Shown here piece by piece: positions 24,388 through 32,463 of a DNA stretch of 49,107 nucleotides. The notes beneath the pieces were generated by a model, which did not search any database, was not told the origin of the DNA, and saw only the letters and a list, made by a program, of their open reading frames with translations. The stretch is from contig JAKPFT010000012.1 in assembly GCA_029551285.1 (NCBI GenBank), forward strand, positions 1-49,107, written 5' to 3'. The stretch's first letter is position 1, and each line of letters begins with the position of its first letter. The stretch comes from a bacterium (GTDB lineage: Bacteria > Ratteibacteria > UBA8468 > B48-G9 > DSTR01). Made by a program: the position numbers and the translations under genes.

Positions 24388-25548
24388 ATGGAAGAGAAGC
24401 TGAGCAGGACCGAAGCGATGGCGGACCGGGAAAAGAGAATCAGAGAAGTGATTGAAATGGGAAAGAGGAAGCGACATCTTTCCTGGGATGAAATCAAAGA
24501 GATTTCTGTGGATATGAGCAGTGAGGAAATTGACGACCTTTTTGACGAACTGGAGTCGTGGAACATTGAGATTGACGGTGAAGAGGTCCCCTTTGCTGAG
24601 GAGAAAAAAGTTGACCTGGAAGAAGTCAGGAATCCGCTTCGTTCATACTTAAAGGGAGCCGGTTCCTTCTCGCTTCTGACCCACGAGCAGGAAGTGGAAA
24701 TTGCCCGGGGGATTGAGGAGGTGAAGAAAAAAATCAGCCGGCTGAAGAATAAAAACTCCTGCAAGGAACTCAGCCGCTGCCTGTTTGAATTACAAAAATT
24801 GAGAAGCAGGCTGATCCAGGCCAATCTGAGATTGGTGATTAACATCGCCAAGAGGTACAGCAACCCCAAGCTCTCCATCCTGGACCTGATTCAGGAAGGA
24901 AATATCGGGTTGATGAAGGCGGTGGAAAAATTCAAGTACCGGACGGGTTTCAAGTTCAGCACCTACGCTACCTGGTGGATCCGGCAGGCCATTACCAGAG
25001 CCATTGCGGACCATTCTGCGACCATCAGAATACCGGTTCACATGATTGAGAAGATAAATAAACTCAATAAGACCATCAGATATCTGTCTCAGCAACTTGA
25101 CAGGGAGCCAACCGACCAGGAGATTGCTGAGGCCATGAACCTTGACGAGGAAAAGGTGCGAACGATTAAACGTTCCATGAGACCGGAACCGGTTTCTCTG
25201 GACTTACCGGTGGGAGACGAGGAAAGGACCACCGTCGGCGATTTCATTGAGGATAACGATAACCCGGGTCCGCTGCACTATGCCAAGCATTCTCTGCTTC
25301 GTGAAGAACTGGAGAAGGCCTTGGAGATTCTGGACGACCGGGAGGAAACCATTATCAGGCTGAGGTTTGGTCTGGACAAAGAAGGTTATCCGCGCACGCT
25401 GGAAGAAGTAGGTCAGTATTTTCAATTGACCCGGGAGCGGATCCGGCAGATAGAAGCCAAGGCCATTCAGAAACTGCGCCTTTCAGACAGAGCCAAGAAA
25501 TTGGTGCCCTTCCTGGAAGAATTGTTTGCCGGCCAGACCTCGAGATAA
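24388..25548 (+). CDS. rpoD: Primary RNA polymerase sigma factor (sigma-70)
   Basis: 386 residues. A short region 1.1-like segment (about 15-70, LSWDEIKEISVDMSSEEIDD) is followed by region 1.2 (NPLRSYLKGAG), region 2 (LRLVINIAKRYSNPKLSILD, LIQEGNIGLMKAVEKFKY, FKFSTYATWWIRQAITRAIA), region 3 (PVHMIEKINKL) and region 4 (TLEEVGQYFQLTRERIRQIE with the helix-turn-helix). The large non-conserved insertion of the proteobacterial factor is missing, as in Firmicutes-like and many other phyla. This directs transcription from -10/-35 promoters such as those found in this window. It follows dnaG by 4 bp with AAGGGG as RBS. Confidence 0.97.
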   Translation: MEEKLSRTEAMADREKRIREVIEMGKRKRHLSWDEIKEISVDMSSEEIDDLFDELESWNIEIDGEEVPFAEEKKVDLEEVRNPLRSYLKGAGSFSLLTHEQEVEIARGIEEVKKKISRLKNKNSCKELSRCLFELQKLRSRLIQANLRLVINIAKRYSNPKLSILDLIQEGNIGLMKAVEKFKYRTGFKFSTYATWWIRQAITRAIADHSATIRIPVHMIEKINKLNKTIRYLSQQLDREPTDQEIAEAMNLDEEKVRTIKRSMRPEPVSLDLPVGDEERTTVGDFIEDNDNPGPLHYAKHSLLREELEKALEILDDREETIIRLRFGLDKEGYPRTLEEVGQYFQLTRERIRQIEAKAIQKLRLSDRAKKLVPFLEELFAGQTSR

Positions 25549-25552
25549 CTGC

Positions 25553-26320
25553 ATGAACTTTGTTAAATTCTTAGGGACGGCCGGAGCCAGGTTTGTGGTA
25601 ATCAAACAATTGCGGGCTTCCGGGGGAATATGGTTTTCTCTGAAAGGAACCCAGTTTCTGGTTGACCCGGGACCAGGATGTCTGGTCCGCGCCCTGAAAA
25701 GCCGGCCGGCCCTGCAGCCGGAAAAACTCAACGGCCTTTTCCTTTCCCATAAGCATCTTGACCACTCCGGAGATATTAACATCATGGTGGAAGCCATGAC
25801 CAACGGCGGTTTTATGCCGCAGGGGGTGCTCCTGGCGCCGGAGGATGCTCTGGAGGGCGATCCGGTTGTCTTCCGCTACCTGCGCTCTTTCCTTCAACGA
25901 ATTGAAGTTTTGAAAGAGAACAGGGAATACCGGCTGGGTGAACTCCGGCTGAGAGTGCCCATCCGGCATCAGCATGGTGTGGAAACCTTTGGTTTTGTTC
26001 TTCAGTCTGATGGCCTGCCCGGTATCGGCTATGTTCCGGACACCCGCTTTTTCCCGGAACTTCCGCAGGCCTACAGCGGCAGTAAAATCCTCATTGTTAA
26101 TACCGTGTTGGTCCAGCCACGTCCGGACCTGTATCACCTTTCCTTACCGGAAGCCGAGGAGGTTATCAAACAGCTCCGGCCCGAGAAGGCTATCCTGACT
26201 CATTTCGGAATGACCATGCTGAAGGCTAAGATCTGGGAAAAGACAGAGGAAATTTCACAACGGACCGGGGTGCAGGTATTGGCCGCCAGCGATGGCTTGA
26301 CTTTTTCTCTTGATAACTGA
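25553..26320 (+). CDS. MBL-fold metallo-hydrolase
   Basis: 255 residues from ATG 25553, which follows the rpoD stop by 4 bp; the protein-like sequence begins there (MNFVKFLGTAGARFVV). The metallo-beta-lactamase signature HxHxDH is LSHKHLDHSGD. Later ligands fit IRHQHGVETFGFV, GYVPDTRF and ILTHFGMTM. The C-terminal sequence resembles RNase Z/UlaG-like hydrolases. The substrate is not determinable: a phosphoester or nucleic-acid-related hydrolase is possible. Placement directly behind dnaG-rpoD suggests co-transcription with the core operon. It is convergent with the UroD-like gene 7 bp away. Confidence 0.88.
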   Translation: MNFVKFLGTAGARFVVIKQLRASGGIWFSLKGTQFLVDPGPGCLVRALKSRPALQPEKLNGLFLSHKHLDHSGDINIMVEAMTNGGFMPQGVLLAPEDALEGDPVVFRYLRSFLQRIEVLKENREYRLGELRLRVPIRHQHGVETFGFVLQSDGLPGIGYVPDTRFFPELPQAYSGSKILIVNTVLVQPRPDLYHLSLPEAEEVIKQLRPEKAILTHFGMTMLKAKIWEKTEEISQRTGVQVLAASDGLTFSLDN

Positions 26321-26327
26321 AGGCAGT

Positions 26328-27458
26328 TTACAACCAGCCGGTCATGCGGGCCAGAAGGCGACAGTACTCCACAAAATTGGGCCAGGAAATGTCTGGTGGT
26401 ACCCCGTGGTCGCAACCAGGGATGTAGCCTCCGTCTTTTAGCAGGGGCGGGATGACCCTTTCTAACTCCTGCCGCATCACCTGTCCACCTTTAGCCAGAG
26501 CCCTTTTATCTATGCCGCCCTGGTAAGCCATCTTCTTTTCAAACTGGCGGCGGAAGGAAACAAGGTCGTTGCCAGCCGCGACTTCAACGGGCGTCGTGGC
26601 GTTGACGCCAGATTCAATCCACAGGGGAATCAGTTCTCCGATGTACCCGTCGGAATCAACCATGACGATGGGACAGCCGCTTGCTTTCAGCCGCCGGGCC
26701 CAGGCCGTCCAGCAGGGAACAAGAAACTTTCTTGCCATGGCCGGAGAAACCATGGCCTTTTCCTTGTAGGCCATATCTTCGCTGATGATGACATAGTCCA
26801 GCACGATTCTGTCAACGACCCGGTCCAGAACCTTCAGGACAAAGTTTTTCCAGAAGGTGGCCATTTCCATAACAAAATCCGGCTGGGTTGCCATGAGAAG
26901 GCACAACCCCTCAAAGCCACACCAGTCGCGCATAGCCCAGAACGGACCAGAAAAACCAATACCCAACACATAGTCGCGGTCCTTCAGAGCCGCAGCCGTG
27001 GCCTCAATATCCTCAGGGTATCGCTCCGGAGAATCAGGATTGTACCTTTTTTTCATTTCTTCCCAGTCGGCGGCTGTTTCCACCGGAAACTTATGCCATT
27101 TGCGGGTGACAAAATCTTTGGCACTGCGCAGGTAAGTGACGTCATACCGGTCAGAAATTTCCACAACCGCCCCTTTACAATCCTGAACAACATAATGGCC
27201 GTCGCGATGCTCCAGGATTTTTTCTTCAAAGGGCGGAATCAGATCAAAAGAGAGTTTGAAATCAACTGGTTGCTTCCTAACTGGTTCCTCCGGAAGTCCC
27301 AGCAGGTGCTTGAGGTAATCAAACCAGTTGACGTTTTCTGGCAGTCCCTGTCTGTGCCAGGTCGCCAGGGTTGACTCTCTCGGGCCGCCCGGGGAAAAAT
27401 AAACTTTGTCCGGCTTACCAAAAAGAAGCGACTCCAGATACCTTTCTCGGTCAGTCAT
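26328..27458 (-). CDS. Uroporphyrinogen-decarboxylase-like (UroD superfamily) protein
   Basis: 376 residues from ATG 27458, preceded by GGAGG; a longer upstream frame is not convincing. Characteristic stretches: GIGFSGPFWAMRDWCGFEGL, VISEDMAYKEKAMVSPAMAR, IVMVDSDGYIGELIPLWIES, GVNATTPVEVAAGNDLVSFR, GGIDKRALAKGG and GYIPGCDHGVPPDISWPNFV. These match the UroD-like subfamily common in planctomycete-type polysaccharide degraders. The His-x-Cys zinc motif of methyltransferases is absent and DSDG takes its place. Its sequence is quite different from the UroD-like protein at 15068. The function is unknown; a methyl-transfer role on glycan-derived methoxy groups would be conjecture. Probable promoter just upstream. 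Confidence 0.82.
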   Translation of the reverse strand: MTDRERYLESLLFGKPDKVYFSPGGPRESTLATWHRQGLPENVNWFDYLKHLLGLPEEPVRKQPVDFKLSFDLIPPFEEKILEHRDGHYVVQDCKGAVVEISDRYDVTYLRSAKDFVTRKWHKFPVETAADWEEMKKRYNPDSPERYPEDIEATAAALKDRDYVLGIGFSGPFWAMRDWCGFEGLCLLMATQPDFVMEMATFWKNFVLKVLDRVVDRIVLDYVIISEDMAYKEKAMVSPAMARKFLVPCWTAWARRLKASGCPIVMVDSDGYIGELIPLWIESGVNATTPVEVAAGNDLVSFRRQFEKKMAYQGGIDKRALAKGGQVMRQELERVIPPLLKDGGYIPGCDHGVPPDISWPNFVEYCRLLARMTGWL

Positions 27459-27491
27459 GCACCGCCTCCAGTTTTCTTGTACCAGCGGGAT

Positions 27492-27520
27492 ATTATACTT
27501 TTTGAAGTCATTCACGGTAA
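27492..27520 (-). promoter_or_regulatory. Probable promoter of the UroD-like gene at 27458
   Basis: On the minus strand TATAAT (27492-27497) lies 17 bp after TTACCG (27515-27520, a 3/6 match). The -10 is perfect and the -35 is weak. The gene start is 34 bp downstream. Confidence 0.4.
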
Positions 27521-27533
27521 AATAGTAGCCAGC

Positions 27534-29183
27534 ATGGAGCAGGAAACGAAGGCAGACCTGGTCGCCAGGATTGACAGTCTTCTGCGCGAAAGACTGGACA
27601 CTTCCGTTATTCTCAATGAGGTCATCAAGGCCCTGGCTCTTGGCCTGAAGGCTGACACGGCTTCCGTGCTGATTGAAGAAGAAGGTAGCGGAGAACTCCA
27701 TATTGAAGCCAGTCATGGTCTGCCAGAAGAAATTGTCCGGCAGGTTCGGGTAAGACCCGGGGATGGAAGTATCTCAGGATGGGTTGCCAAAAGCGGCCGG
27801 TTGGTGGCGCTGGCCGGCAGGGTTAGCGGCAAAAATTTCAGCGGGGTTAACCCTGAGATTGCTTATTCTCTTTCCGTTCCTCTCCGCCTGGGAACAGAAA
27901 CTATCGGAGTGCTGAATGTCGCCAATATCAGAAAGCGGCGGCCGTTTTCAGTTAGAGAAAGGTCTCTTTTGCAGACGATCGCCAGCCAGTGTGCGGCTTT
28001 AGTCCAGAGCATCAGACTCCAGAAGATGCTCTGGCGGCGGGGTCAGAAGTTAGAACTTTTGCAGCAGATTTCCTCCCGGCTTAATGTCTCCCTGAATCCC
28101 GGGCAGATACTCACTTCTACGGTGAAAGACGGCCTGGAATTGCTTGATGCCAGAGGTGGTATCTCTTTTCTGGCGGTGAATGGCCGTCTGGCTCCTGTTG
28201 CTAGGGAAGGGCTGGACGGAATTTCGTGTTATTCGGAAAACAGGTTAAGATGGCTGGCCAGGAAGGTGCTGGAAAAGGGCACCTTAGCGCCGGAAGACAC
28301 CTCTTACGACGAGGGGAGAATTCTGGCAAGTTGTCTGAACCCATGGAAAGAGACCCGGGCAGTGGTGCTTTTCTATCGGCCGGGTGACCGCCCGCCTTTC
28401 AGTGAAGAAGATAAGATATTTTTCGGGACGCTGGGCCAGGTGACGGCCCAGGCTCTGGCCAATGCCTGCCTTTACAGAAGACTTTACCAGAAACACCAGG
28501 AGTTAAAGAGGATGCAGCAGAGGCTGGTCTTACAGGACAGGCTGGTAACTCTGGCGCAGCTTTCCGCGGGGATTGCCCACGAACTGGTTAATCCTCTTTC
28601 AATTATTCTTGGTTCCTGCGATATGGTGGAGGCTCAACTGGAAACACCGGCTCAGGCTCTGGCCAGAATACGGCAGCATACTCTTCGGGCCAGCAGGATT
28701 ATTGAGGGTTTGCAGAGGATAAGCCGGCAGCGGTCTCCCCGGACTGGCGAAGTTAATCTCAACCTGCTGGTGGAAGACACCCTGGCTCTGGTGAAACCCG
28801 CGTGTCTGGCCCGGAAGGTTGAGATAGAAAAGCGGCTGCAGGCGACGCTGCCTGTTTTCCGGGCTGATGAAACTCAGGTGCAACAGATCTTGCTCAACTT
28901 AATCAACAATGCCCTGGAAGCAATGGACCATGGTGGTAAAATTGTCGTGCAGACCAGGCTGGAGCGGAAGAGCATCTGCCTGATTATTTCTGATAATGGT
29001 CCCGGCATTCCGGCAAGACTTCAAAAGAAAGTTTTCACCTTTTTTTTCACCACCAAGAAGAAGGGGACCGGATTGGGACTGGCGATTACCCGCACTCTGG
29101 TGGAGGCCAACGGCGGTCAGATTAGTTTGGAAAGTCAGGTAGGCCGGGGAACTACCTTTTTGGTGAAATTCCCGGTCAGATGA
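27534..29183 (+). CDS. Soluble GAF-domain sensor histidine kinase
   Basis: About 549 residues from ATG 27534 (TTG 27477 is in frame but upstream of a good start). Residues ~5-160 are a GAF domain (LGLKADTASVLIEEEGSGEL, SVPLRLGTETIGVLNVANI), ~170-325 look like a second, divergent GAF, and ~335-549 are the kinase core. The H-box is SAGIAHELVNPLSIILGS, the N-box NLINNALEAM, G1 DNGPGIP, F FFFTTKKKGTG and G2 GTGLGLAI. No transmembrane helices, so a cytoplasmic signal is sensed. No response regulator is in the window, so the partner must be elsewhere. It lies divergent from the UroD-like gene and convergent with the amidohydrolase. Confidence 0.9.
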   Translation: MEQETKADLVARIDSLLRERLDTSVILNEVIKALALGLKADTASVLIEEEGSGELHIEASHGLPEEIVRQVRVRPGDGSISGWVAKSGRLVALAGRVSGKNFSGVNPEIAYSLSVPLRLGTETIGVLNVANIRKRRPFSVRERSLLQTIASQCAALVQSIRLQKMLWRRGQKLELLQQISSRLNVSLNPGQILTSTVKDGLELLDARGGISFLAVNGRLAPVAREGLDGISCYSENRLRWLARKVLEKGTLAPEDTSYDEGRILASCLNPWKETRAVVLFYRPGDRPPFSEEDKIFFGTLGQVTAQALANACLYRRLYQKHQELKRMQQRLVLQDRLVTLAQLSAGIAHELVNPLSIILGSCDMVEAQLETPAQALARIRQHTLRASRIIEGLQRISRQRSPRTGEVNLNLLVEDTLALVKPACLARKVEIEKRLQATLPVFRADETQVQQILLNLINNALEAMDHGGKIVVQTRLERKSICLIISDNGPGIPARLQKKVFTFFFTTKKKGTGLGLAITRTLVEANGGQISLESQVGRGTTFLVKFPVR

Positions 29184-29214
29184 AAAGTTTGCTTTAAGCC
29201 ATTGAGACGCAACC

Positions 29215-30012
29215 TTACCGGAGGGAGAGAATTTTTTCCGCGTTCTTATGCCAGACGCACTGGCGCAACTGCGCGGAAAGATTCAGCCTGGTGAAAAGTT
29301 TTTCGTAGTCGGAAATAACCTCAGAGACTTGCTCCGGAGCAACATCGCTGCCGAAGACAATTTTTTGCCAGGGCCAGCTGCGGTCCGGGCTCTGGTAAGG
29401 ACCTTCCGCTGACCACCAGAGGAGGCTCCGGATATAGGCTGGTGACCGATATTTTAGCAGGGAGCCGGAGAAGTCAAAAAAAAGGTTGGGATTCCAGCGG
29501 CAGGCCATAGCCGCTTCATCGCTCCAGGGGTTGCCAAAATGGGCGCCGATAACAGTCAACTCTGGAAAGGACCGGGCGATGTGGTCAAGGTGCACGGGTC
29601 TCATCAGACCGCTATCGCAATCACGCCAGGCCGGAGTGTTGGCGACAATTCCCAGGTGAAAAAGGCAGGGCATTTTCAGAAGGGCGGCCTTCTCGTAAAA
29701 GGAAAAATAACGGGCGTCGTTGTAAGGGAGAAGCGGCGCGATGAACTTCAAGCCGAGGAAACCATCATCGTGAAAACGTTGAATCTGGTCGGTGCTCATG
29801 GTGCGGAAGTCGAATCCGGCAAAGGGAATAAAAAAATCAGGGTAGCGTTGGCAGGCCTGAAGGACCAGTTTATTGTTGCCGGGGTGCCGGGACTCCGGCA
29901 TCCCCAGAAGAACAGTTTTTACCACGCCGGTTTTTTCCGCAGCGGCTCTGAGTTTTTCAGCATCCTCCAGGGTATGAAGATGCTGATGCAGGTCAATGAT
30001 TTTTCTTTTCAT
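29215..30012 (-). CDS. Amidohydrolase-2-like TIM-barrel hydrolase
   Basis: 265 residues from ATG 30012 (GGAGAAAAT as RBS); an open frame runs further upstream without a good start. The metal-binding N-terminus is IDLHQHLHTLED, then LGLKFIAPL, a central CLFHLGIV, GAHFGNPWSDEA, and the catalytic Asp in VFGSDVAPEQ. The pattern (HxH, His, His, Asp) matches the amidohydrolase 2 / PHP-like metal-dependent hydrolase family, which acts on lactones, amides and decarboxylates aromatic or sugar acids. Lactonase action on sugar acids fits the window but is not proven. Divergent from the LhgO-like gene and convergent with the histidine kinase. Confidence 0.85.
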   Translation of the reverse strand: MKRKIIDLHQHLHTLEDAEKLRAAAEKTGVVKTVLLGMPESRHPGNNKLVLQACQRYPDFFIPFAGFDFRTMSTDQIQRFHDDGFLGLKFIAPLLPYNDARYFSFYEKAALLKMPCLFHLGIVANTPAWRDCDSGLMRPVHLDHIARSFPELTVIGAHFGNPWSDEAAMACRWNPNLFFDFSGSLLKYRSPAYIRSLLWWSAEGPYQSPDRSWPWQKIVFGSDVAPEQVSEVISDYEKLFTRLNLSAQLRQCVWHKNAEKILSLR

Positions 30013-30191
30013 ATTTTCTCCAGAATGAGCAGAATTATTGTAGCGCAAGGGGAAGCAAGAGGGAAATTTTTGCCAGCGGTCTAAAATTCCGACATAGCCA
30101 GCGTGGTGAAGAAAGGTGTTTAATTCCGGGAAGATTTCCGGCCCGGGCTTACCATTTTCCCTCGTTAACACCCCGGGCCTTGTGTCGTACT

Positions 30192-30220
30192 TTAGCACCA
30201 GGGCAGCGCGTGGCTATAAT
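30192..30220 (+). promoter_or_regulatory. Probable promoter of the LhgO-like gene
   Basis: TTAGCA (30192-30197) and a perfect TATAAT (30215-30220) are separated by 17 bp and lie 18 bp before the ATG at 30239. Confidence 0.5.
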
Positions 30221-30238
30221 TGAAGAAAGGGGAAAACG

Positions 30239-31354
30239 ATGGCTGACTTTGAAGTGTTGATTATTGGAGCCGGAGTGGTAGGGCTGGCTATCGGACGGCA
30301 ACTGGCCGAAGACGGTTTTTCGGTAGCCATTCTGGAAAAAGAAAAACATTTCGGTCTGGGCACAAGTTCCCGCAACAGTGAAGTTCTTCATAGCGGGATT
30401 CACTATCCCCGGGGCAGCCTGAAAGCCTGTCTCTGCGTGGAAGGGAACCATCTGATGGTGGAACTTCTGAAAAAGCAGGGATTGATGTACGGCCCGGTGG
30501 GTAAAATTACCGTGGCCAGCTGCCCGGAAGAGGTAGCCATTCTGGAAGCCCTTTACCAGCAGGGCCGCCAAAACAGTGTTCCCGGGATGCAGTTACTCAG
30601 CCAGACGATGGTTAACCGGTTGGAACCGGAGGTTAAGGCTGAGGCCGGTCTTCTCACGCCAACGACAGGTTTGCTTAACGTTCACCAGTTAATGGATTTT
30701 CTCGCCTTTGCCTTTCAGGAAGCTGGAGGACTGTTAGCCTTTTCTTCCCCGGTGGCCGGGCTGGAAAAGACAGGTTCAGGTTACCAGGTCAGGGTAGTCA
30801 GAGAAAAAGAGGAACGCTACACCGCGGAGAAAGTGATCAATAGCGCCGGACTTTTTGCCGACGAAGTCGCTGGATACCTGGGGCTGAAGTATCATCTTTA
30901 CTGGGCCAGGGGAGATTATTTCTCTCTTCACCAGCCGCTGCGGGTGGAAAGGTTGATTTATCCGGTGCCGAATCCTGCTTCTCTGGGGATTCATCTCACC
31001 CCGAGACTGGGCGGTGGTTATCGGCTTGGTCCTGATCTTGAGTATGTGGAAAAAAGAATTCCGCCTTACCCCGGAGAAACGGCTCAGCCTCCTTATCGGG
31101 TGCAGCCTGACAAGTCAAGTCTTTTCTACCAGGAAGTTAGAAGGTATCTGCCCTGCCTGAAGGAGGAAGCGATTGTTCCGGAAAGTTATGGGTTGCGAGC
31201 CAAACTTCAGGGTCCAGGAGAGCCTTTCTGCGACTTTGTTATCAGGGATGAGGCCGCACAAGGTTTCCCCGGCTTTATCAACCTTGTGGGGATTGAGTCT
31301 CCGGGTCTGACCGCTTCACTGGCAATTGCCCGATATGTGCGAAGACTTCTTTAA
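30239..31354 (+). CDS. lhgO: FAD-dependent oxidoreductase, L-2-hydroxyglutarate-oxidase-like
   Basis: 371 residues. The FAD dinucleotide motif is IIGAGVVGLAIGRQL at the N-terminus, followed by ILEKEKHFGLGTSSRNSEVL and HSGIHYPRGSLKACLCVEGN, which are characteristic of LhgO/YgaF. Later GLFADEVAGYLGL and the C-terminal NLVGIESPGLTASLAIARYV complete the family. LhgO oxidises L-2-hydroxyglutarate to 2-oxoglutarate and feeds electrons to the quinone pool; other relatives oxidise glycerol-3-phosphate or hydroxy acids. RBS AAAGGGG with the promoter shortly upstream. Convergent with the alcohol dehydrogenase gene (3-bp gap). Confidence 0.85.
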   Translation: MADFEVLIIGAGVVGLAIGRQLAEDGFSVAILEKEKHFGLGTSSRNSEVLHSGIHYPRGSLKACLCVEGNHLMVELLKKQGLMYGPVGKITVASCPEEVAILEALYQQGRQNSVPGMQLLSQTMVNRLEPEVKAEAGLLTPTTGLLNVHQLMDFLAFAFQEAGGLLAFSSPVAGLEKTGSGYQVRVVREKEERYTAEKVINSAGLFADEVAGYLGLKYHLYWARGDYFSLHQPLRVERLIYPVPNPASLGIHLTPRLGGGYRLGPDLEYVEKRIPPYPGETAQPPYRVQPDKSSLFYQEVRRYLPCLKEEAIVPESYGLRAKLQGPGEPFCDFVIRDEAAQGFPGFINLVGIESPGLTASLAIARYVRRLL

Positions 31355-31357
31355 GGG

Positions 31358-32386
31358 CTAACCGATAAGTAACACCTTGGCGCCCCGGATGCGGCCCAGT
31401 TTAATTTCTCTCAGCGCCAGATTGGCTTCCTGCAACGAGTAGGTCTGCACCTCTGGCCGGAGAGGGATTTTCTCAGCCAGGGATAAACAGCCGGCAATAT
31501 CCGCCGGGGTAACATTAGCCACGCTCTTGATTTCTTTTTCCAGCCAGAGATGTTTCTGGTAGTCCAGGTGAACAAGTTCACTCCGGTCAGTTTCTTCCTT
31601 GCTGATGGCATTGATGATTAAACGGCCACCCCTTTCCAGGTGGGCCAGCCCATGCAATACCGGCTTCCAGACCGGGGTGGTATCAATGGCTGCCTCCAGC
31701 GGCGCCGGCGGTGCGCATGTAATCTCACCGGTCCAGGCAGCTCCGAGTTCTTTCGCCAGCTGTCTCTCTTTTTCTGACCGGGTAAAGACAAAGATTGGTG
31801 AGTGCGGGAAAAGATGTCTGGCCATCTGCAGCACTAAGTGGCCTGAGGCTCCAAAACCGAGCAGGCCGAGGGTCTGACCGTCCTGAAGTCCAGAAAGCCT
31901 TAAACAGCGATAGCCAATGGCGCCAGCGCAGAGTAAAGGAGCCAGTTGAATGTCAGAGAGTGTCTCCGGAAGAAGATGGGCTGATCTTTCCGGGACAACC
32001 ATGTATTCAGCATAGCCGCCGTCAGCGTCCCGGCCAGTGGCCTTGAATTCAGGGCAAAGATTCTCCTTCCCGGACAGGCAAAAGCGGCAGCGGCCGCAGG
32101 AAGAATAAAACCAGCCCACTCCCACACGTTGGCCGGTGGAAAACCGGCTGCCTTCAGGTCCTGTTTCCTCCACTACGCCGGTCACCTGGTGGCCCAAGAT
32201 AATAGGATAGAAAGAGGGTTTAGCCCGGCCTTCTATTTCGTCCAGTTCCGTGCGGCAGACCCCGCAGGCCTTGACCCGGATAAGAATTTCTCCAGCACGG
32301 GGCACCGGTTTTGGTTTCTGGACAAGGTTCAAGGGTATTTCATCGCTGGTCAGGTCACCGATGCTGTTGAGCACCATGGCTTTCAT
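31358..32386 (-). CDS. Zinc-dependent alcohol dehydrogenase (MDR family)
   Basis: 342 residues from ATG 32386 (GGAGGAAATC as RBS), a typical MDR length. The catalytic-zinc Cys is in KACGVCRTELDE, the His in LGHQVTGVVEE, and the structural-zinc Cys cluster is CGRCRFCLSGKENLCPEF. The NAD(P)-binding motif is LLGFGASGHLVLQ. The sequence resembles AdhA/YjgB-type 'alternative oxidoreductases' and benzyl or cinnamyl alcohol dehydrogenases. It probably reduces or oxidises small alcohols or aldehydes. No associated regulator is seen. It is followed on the same strand by the gene for the PDZ protein in head-to-tail order. Confidence 0.9.
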   Translation of the reverse strand: MKAMVLNSIGDLTSDEIPLNLVQKPKPVPRAGEILIRVKACGVCRTELDEIEGRAKPSFYPIILGHQVTGVVEETGPEGSRFSTGQRVGVGWFYSSCGRCRFCLSGKENLCPEFKATGRDADGGYAEYMVVPERSAHLLPETLSDIQLAPLLCAGAIGYRCLRLSGLQDGQTLGLLGFGASGHLVLQMARHLFPHSPIFVFTRSEKERQLAKELGAAWTGEITCAPPAPLEAAIDTTPVWKPVLHGLAHLERGGRLIINAISKEETDRSELVHLDYQKHLWLEKEIKSVANVTPADIAGCLSLAEKIPLRPEVQTYSLQEANLALREIKLGRIRGAKVLLIG

Positions 32387-32463
32387 GATTTCCTCCGATA
32401 TTTGGGTTACTTTTGGTAGTGCCGGGTGGCCGAAATGTGTCTTCACCGGTTAAGTTTTCCGGC

